Made by a program: the position numbers and the translations under genes | Notes under the pieces: model-generated | Databases searched by the model: none | Told to the model about the DNA's origin: nothing | The model's input: the letters and a program-made list of their open reading frames with translations, nothing else | DNA from: JAHFUI01 sp039931615 | Lineage (GTDB): Bacteria; Acidobacteriota; Vicinamibacteria; Vicinamibacterales; CAVVIG01 | DNA: 64,000 bases | NCBI GenBank assembly: GCA_039931615.1 | Contig: JBDTRR010000013.1 | Coordinates: 33,410 to 97,409, forward strand | Direction: 5' to 3' | Shown: in pieces, positions 61,845 to 64,000 of the stretch | Position numbering within the stretch: the first letter of the stretch is position 1 | Layout: every line of letters begins with the position of its first letter

Positions 61845-63187
61845 GCACGCTGGCGGATCGAATTCGCGGCATCATCCGGGCGCCCGGTTCAGCCGGACGG
61901 CCGGACGACCCGCCACATCAAATCGGTCCAGACGCGCCGGGCGCGAACGGACCCGGCCTGCCGTTCCCCGAAACCGGGAGCGGCCTCGATGATGTCCGGG
62001 CTGTCCTCGGCGGCGATTGGCTGCGGCAGTACGGCGCCCCGTGCTTCGTGGTCGAGACGCGGCGCACACCAGCATCGTCCTATGGCCGCGATGTGGTCGG
62101 GGCGCTGGCGTCGCGGCTGGCTGACGCGGCGGCCGCGGCGCCCCTGGTCGCGCGGATGCCGGCCACCCTGCCGTTCGTCTTCTTCGATCTCGAAACCACC
62201 GGCCTCGGCGGTGCGGCCGGGACCTATGCCTTCCTGGTCGGGTGCGGGTGGTTCGACGACGATGGGGGATTCGTGACCCGGCAGTATCTGCTGGTTCGTC
62301 TTGCCGACGAGCGGGCGCTGTTGGCGGCGGTCGGCGGCGAACTGGCGCGCGCCGGCGCGCTGGTCAGCTTCAACGGCAAGAGCTTCGACATGCCGATGCT
62401 CGAGACACGGTATCTCTACCACCGGCTCGAATCGGCCGCCGCCGGCCGGCCGCACCTCGACATGCTGCACGTCGCCCGCCGTTTCTGGCGCGGCGCGACG
62501 GACCTTCCGGCCGCCGCCTCGAACTGTTCACTCAGCGCGCTCGAGCGGGATCCGCTCGGGACGGGGCGCCAGGGCGACGTGCCCGGATCCGAGATTCCGG
62601 CGCGCTATTTTCACTTCGTGCGGACCGGCGACGCCCGCCCGCTGCGGGTGGTTTTCGAGCACAACCGGCTCGACCTGCTATCGCTCGCCGCGCTGACCGC
62701 GCGCGCACTGCACCTGGTCAGGATGGGTCCGGAACAGGTAGCGGAGCCGCGCGAGGCGCTGGCACTGGGCTGGCTCTATGCTCGCGCCGGAGACGACGCG
62801 CTCGGCCGCCGCGCCTACCAGCGCGCGATCGATCTCAGCTCGGAGGAGGGGCGGTGGGCGGCGCCGTCGTCCGCCCTGGTGCGGGTGGAAGCGCTGCGGT
62901 CGCTGGCGTTGATGCTGCGGCGTGGGCGGGCTCACGACCAGGCGGCCGGCTGCTGGCGGCAGATTCTCAACACACGGGGATGTCCGGGTCAGATCGCGCG
63001 CGAGGCCAACGCCGCGCTAGCGATTCATCATGAGCATCGCGTGCGCGATCTGGCGGCCGCGAAGGATTTCGCCTTGCGCAGCCTGGAACATGGCACCCGG
63101 CAGGGATGGCATGACGCGGTCCGACATCGGGTTGCCCGCCTCGAGCGGAAGATGAGTCGGTTCCAGCGGGGCGCGCTGCTGGACTAG
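61841..63187 (+). CDS. mrfB: MrfB-type exonuclease with TPR-like tail
   Basis: 448 residues. DEDD exonuclease fold: FFDLETTGLGG (D116, E118), VSFNGKSFDMPMLETRYL, DMLHVARRFW and EHNRLDLLSLAAL. From about 300 on a TPR-like helical tail (EALALGWLYARAGDDALGRRAYQRAI, EANAALAIHHEH). It matches YprB/MrfB of B. subtilis. The start TTG 61841 lies in TTGA with the mrfA stop, so the pair is coupled. A CCGG-TTCA-GCCGG near residue 15 may be a repeat relic. Confidence 0.93.
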   Translation: MSTLADRIRGIIRAPGSAGRPDDPPHQIGPDAPGANGPGLPFPETGSGLDDVRAVLGGDWLRQYGAPCFVVETRRTPASSYGRDVVGALASRLADAAAAAPLVARMPATLPFVFFDLETTGLGGAAGTYAFLVGCGWFDDDGGFVTRQYLLVRLADERALLAAVGGELARAGALVSFNGKSFDMPMLETRYLYHRLESAAAGRPHLDMLHVARRFWRGATDLPAAASNCSLSALERDPLGTGRQGDVPGSEIPARYFHFVRTGDARPLRVVFEHNRLDLLSLAALTARALHLVRMGPEQVAEPREALALGWLYARAGDDALGRRAYQRAIDLSSEEGRWAAPSSALVRVEALRSLALMLRRGRAHDQAAGCWRQILNTRGCPGQIAREANAALAIHHEHRVRDLAAAKDFALRSLEHGTRQGWHDAVRHRVARLERKMSRFQRGALLD

Positions 63188-63278
63188 GATGACGCGGAAA
63201 TCGCGGGACAGGGAAGCAATCCGCGGGTGCGCTGGCGCCTGGAGACTGAGAAACCGGGAATCTGAGCCGGGGGAGACA

Positions 63279-63303
63279 GGGAACGGTGGGTGACACCGTT
63301 CCC
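63279..63303. terminator. terminator hairpin between mrfB and rpmE
   Basis: GGGAACGGTG (63279-63288) pairs perfectly with CACCGTTCCC (63294-63303), 5-base loop. It is between convergent genes, without a T-run. The rest of the gap 63188-63312 shows nothing. Confidence 0.75.
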
Positions 63304-63312
63304 CACGCGAGT

Positions 63313-63573
63313 CTAGCGTGCGGCGGCGGGCGCTTCCTTCTTGGCCTTGGCCGCGGCCTTCCGGCTTTCCGAGGTCTGCGCGCCGAACTTCTTGTTGAAC
63401 CGTTCGACCCGGCCCTCGGTGTCCATCAGCTTCTGCTTGCCGGTGAAAAACGGGTGGCAGTTGGCGCAGATTTCGAGGTGCAGCTCGGGCTTCGTCGATC
63501 GGGTCTTCCACGTCGCACCGCAGGCGCAGCGGGCGTCGACGTCGAAGTATTTCGGATGGATGGCTTCCTTCAT
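63313..63573 (-). CDS. rpmE: 50S ribosomal protein L31
   Basis: 86 residues. MKEAIHPKYF, then CACGATWKTRST and the second Cys pair in LEICANCHPFFTGKQKLMDTEGRVERFNKKF: the zinc-binding (C+) form of bL31. The 18-residue Lys/Ala tail is an extension. It follows rho on the same strand by 54 bases, as often found. Confidence 0.97.
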   Translation of the reverse strand: MKEAIHPKYFDVDARCACGATWKTRSTKPELHLEICANCHPFFTGKQKLMDTEGRVERFNKKFGAQTSESRKAAAKAKKEAPAAAR

Positions 63574-63627
63574 GGGTACCTCTTTCGGCTCCGTTCCAAT
63601 CGACTATTCTAGCACCTCTGCCAGGAC

Positions 63628-64000
<373 letters not shown>

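Noticed and set aside
61884..61896. CCGG-TTCA-GCCGG near the start of mrfB as another copy of the palindrome
   Set aside because: Only part of the 16-mer is present; such short words are expected by chance in DNA this GC-rich.

Overview
The window is GC-rich chromosomal DNA with tightly packed genes. It has no rRNA, no tRNA that I can recognise, no insertion-sequence transposase, no prophage and no CRISPR array. A Gram-negative cell is shown by lpxC, a TamB-like protein, a many-POTRA Omp85 protein, a SurA-like chaperone and several lipoproteins. The gene set and order (dprA-topA-trmFO-xerC, hslVU, a B12-dependent NrdJ, abundant NtrC-type regulators, GTG/TTG starts) fit an acidobacterium, probably class Vicinamibacteria. 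That placement is inference; I could not run a search.

Layout. 0.1-3.9 kb: lpxC, an unusual radical SAM gene bracketed by short-unit repeats, and an ECF sigma factor/STAS/small-protein operon. 4.0-5.9 kb: lysA and tmk. 5.8-11.5 kb, minus strand: rplU-rpmA-obgE-nadD-rsfS-comF (ribosome assembly and housekeeping), with a DUF2007 protein and two envelope proteins upstream. 11.7-18.1 kb: dprA-topA-trmFO-xerC. 18.2-26.0 kb, minus strand: an NtrB/NtrC pair, then an operon of a soluble histidine kinase, a HTH-receiver fusion and an ABC-F ATPase. 26.0-29.0 kb: an ECF sigma/anti-sigma operon with two exported proteins. 29.0-34.3 kb: a PEGA-like protein, hslVU, a fibronectin-like lipoprotein and a transaldolase. 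34.4-46.0 kb: the three parts of a biotin-dependent acyl-CoA carboxylase, continuing into TamB, a 7-POTRA Omp85 protein and a SurA-like protein. 46.2-51.3 kb: a CPBP protease, then an NtrC-type regulator, its membrane kinase and a lipoprotein. 51.6-57.9 kb: nrdJ behind an NrdR-box promoter, a DinB-like secreted protein, a hydrolase, a DUF547 protein and an SDR. 57.9-64 kb: an APC permease, a MrfA/MrfB repair pair, rpmE and the end of rho.

The genes are mostly core functions. What stands out is the repeat biology. Small palindromic elements sit in frame inside conserved genes (nadD, trmFO, xerC, mrfA), and related sequence lies between genes. Many non-operonic gaps carry their own short-unit repeat together with its complement, so each gap can form a long hairpin of different sequence. 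I consider this pair of patterns the best candidate for something not well described. Other points of interest are the 7-POTRA Omp85/TamB/SurA-like set linked to acyl-CoA carboxylase, the kinase/HTH-receiver/ABC-F operon, the radical SAM protein with its SPASM-like domain at the wrong end, a possible dprA translation switch, and a strong G-quadruplex motif before the carboxylase gene.
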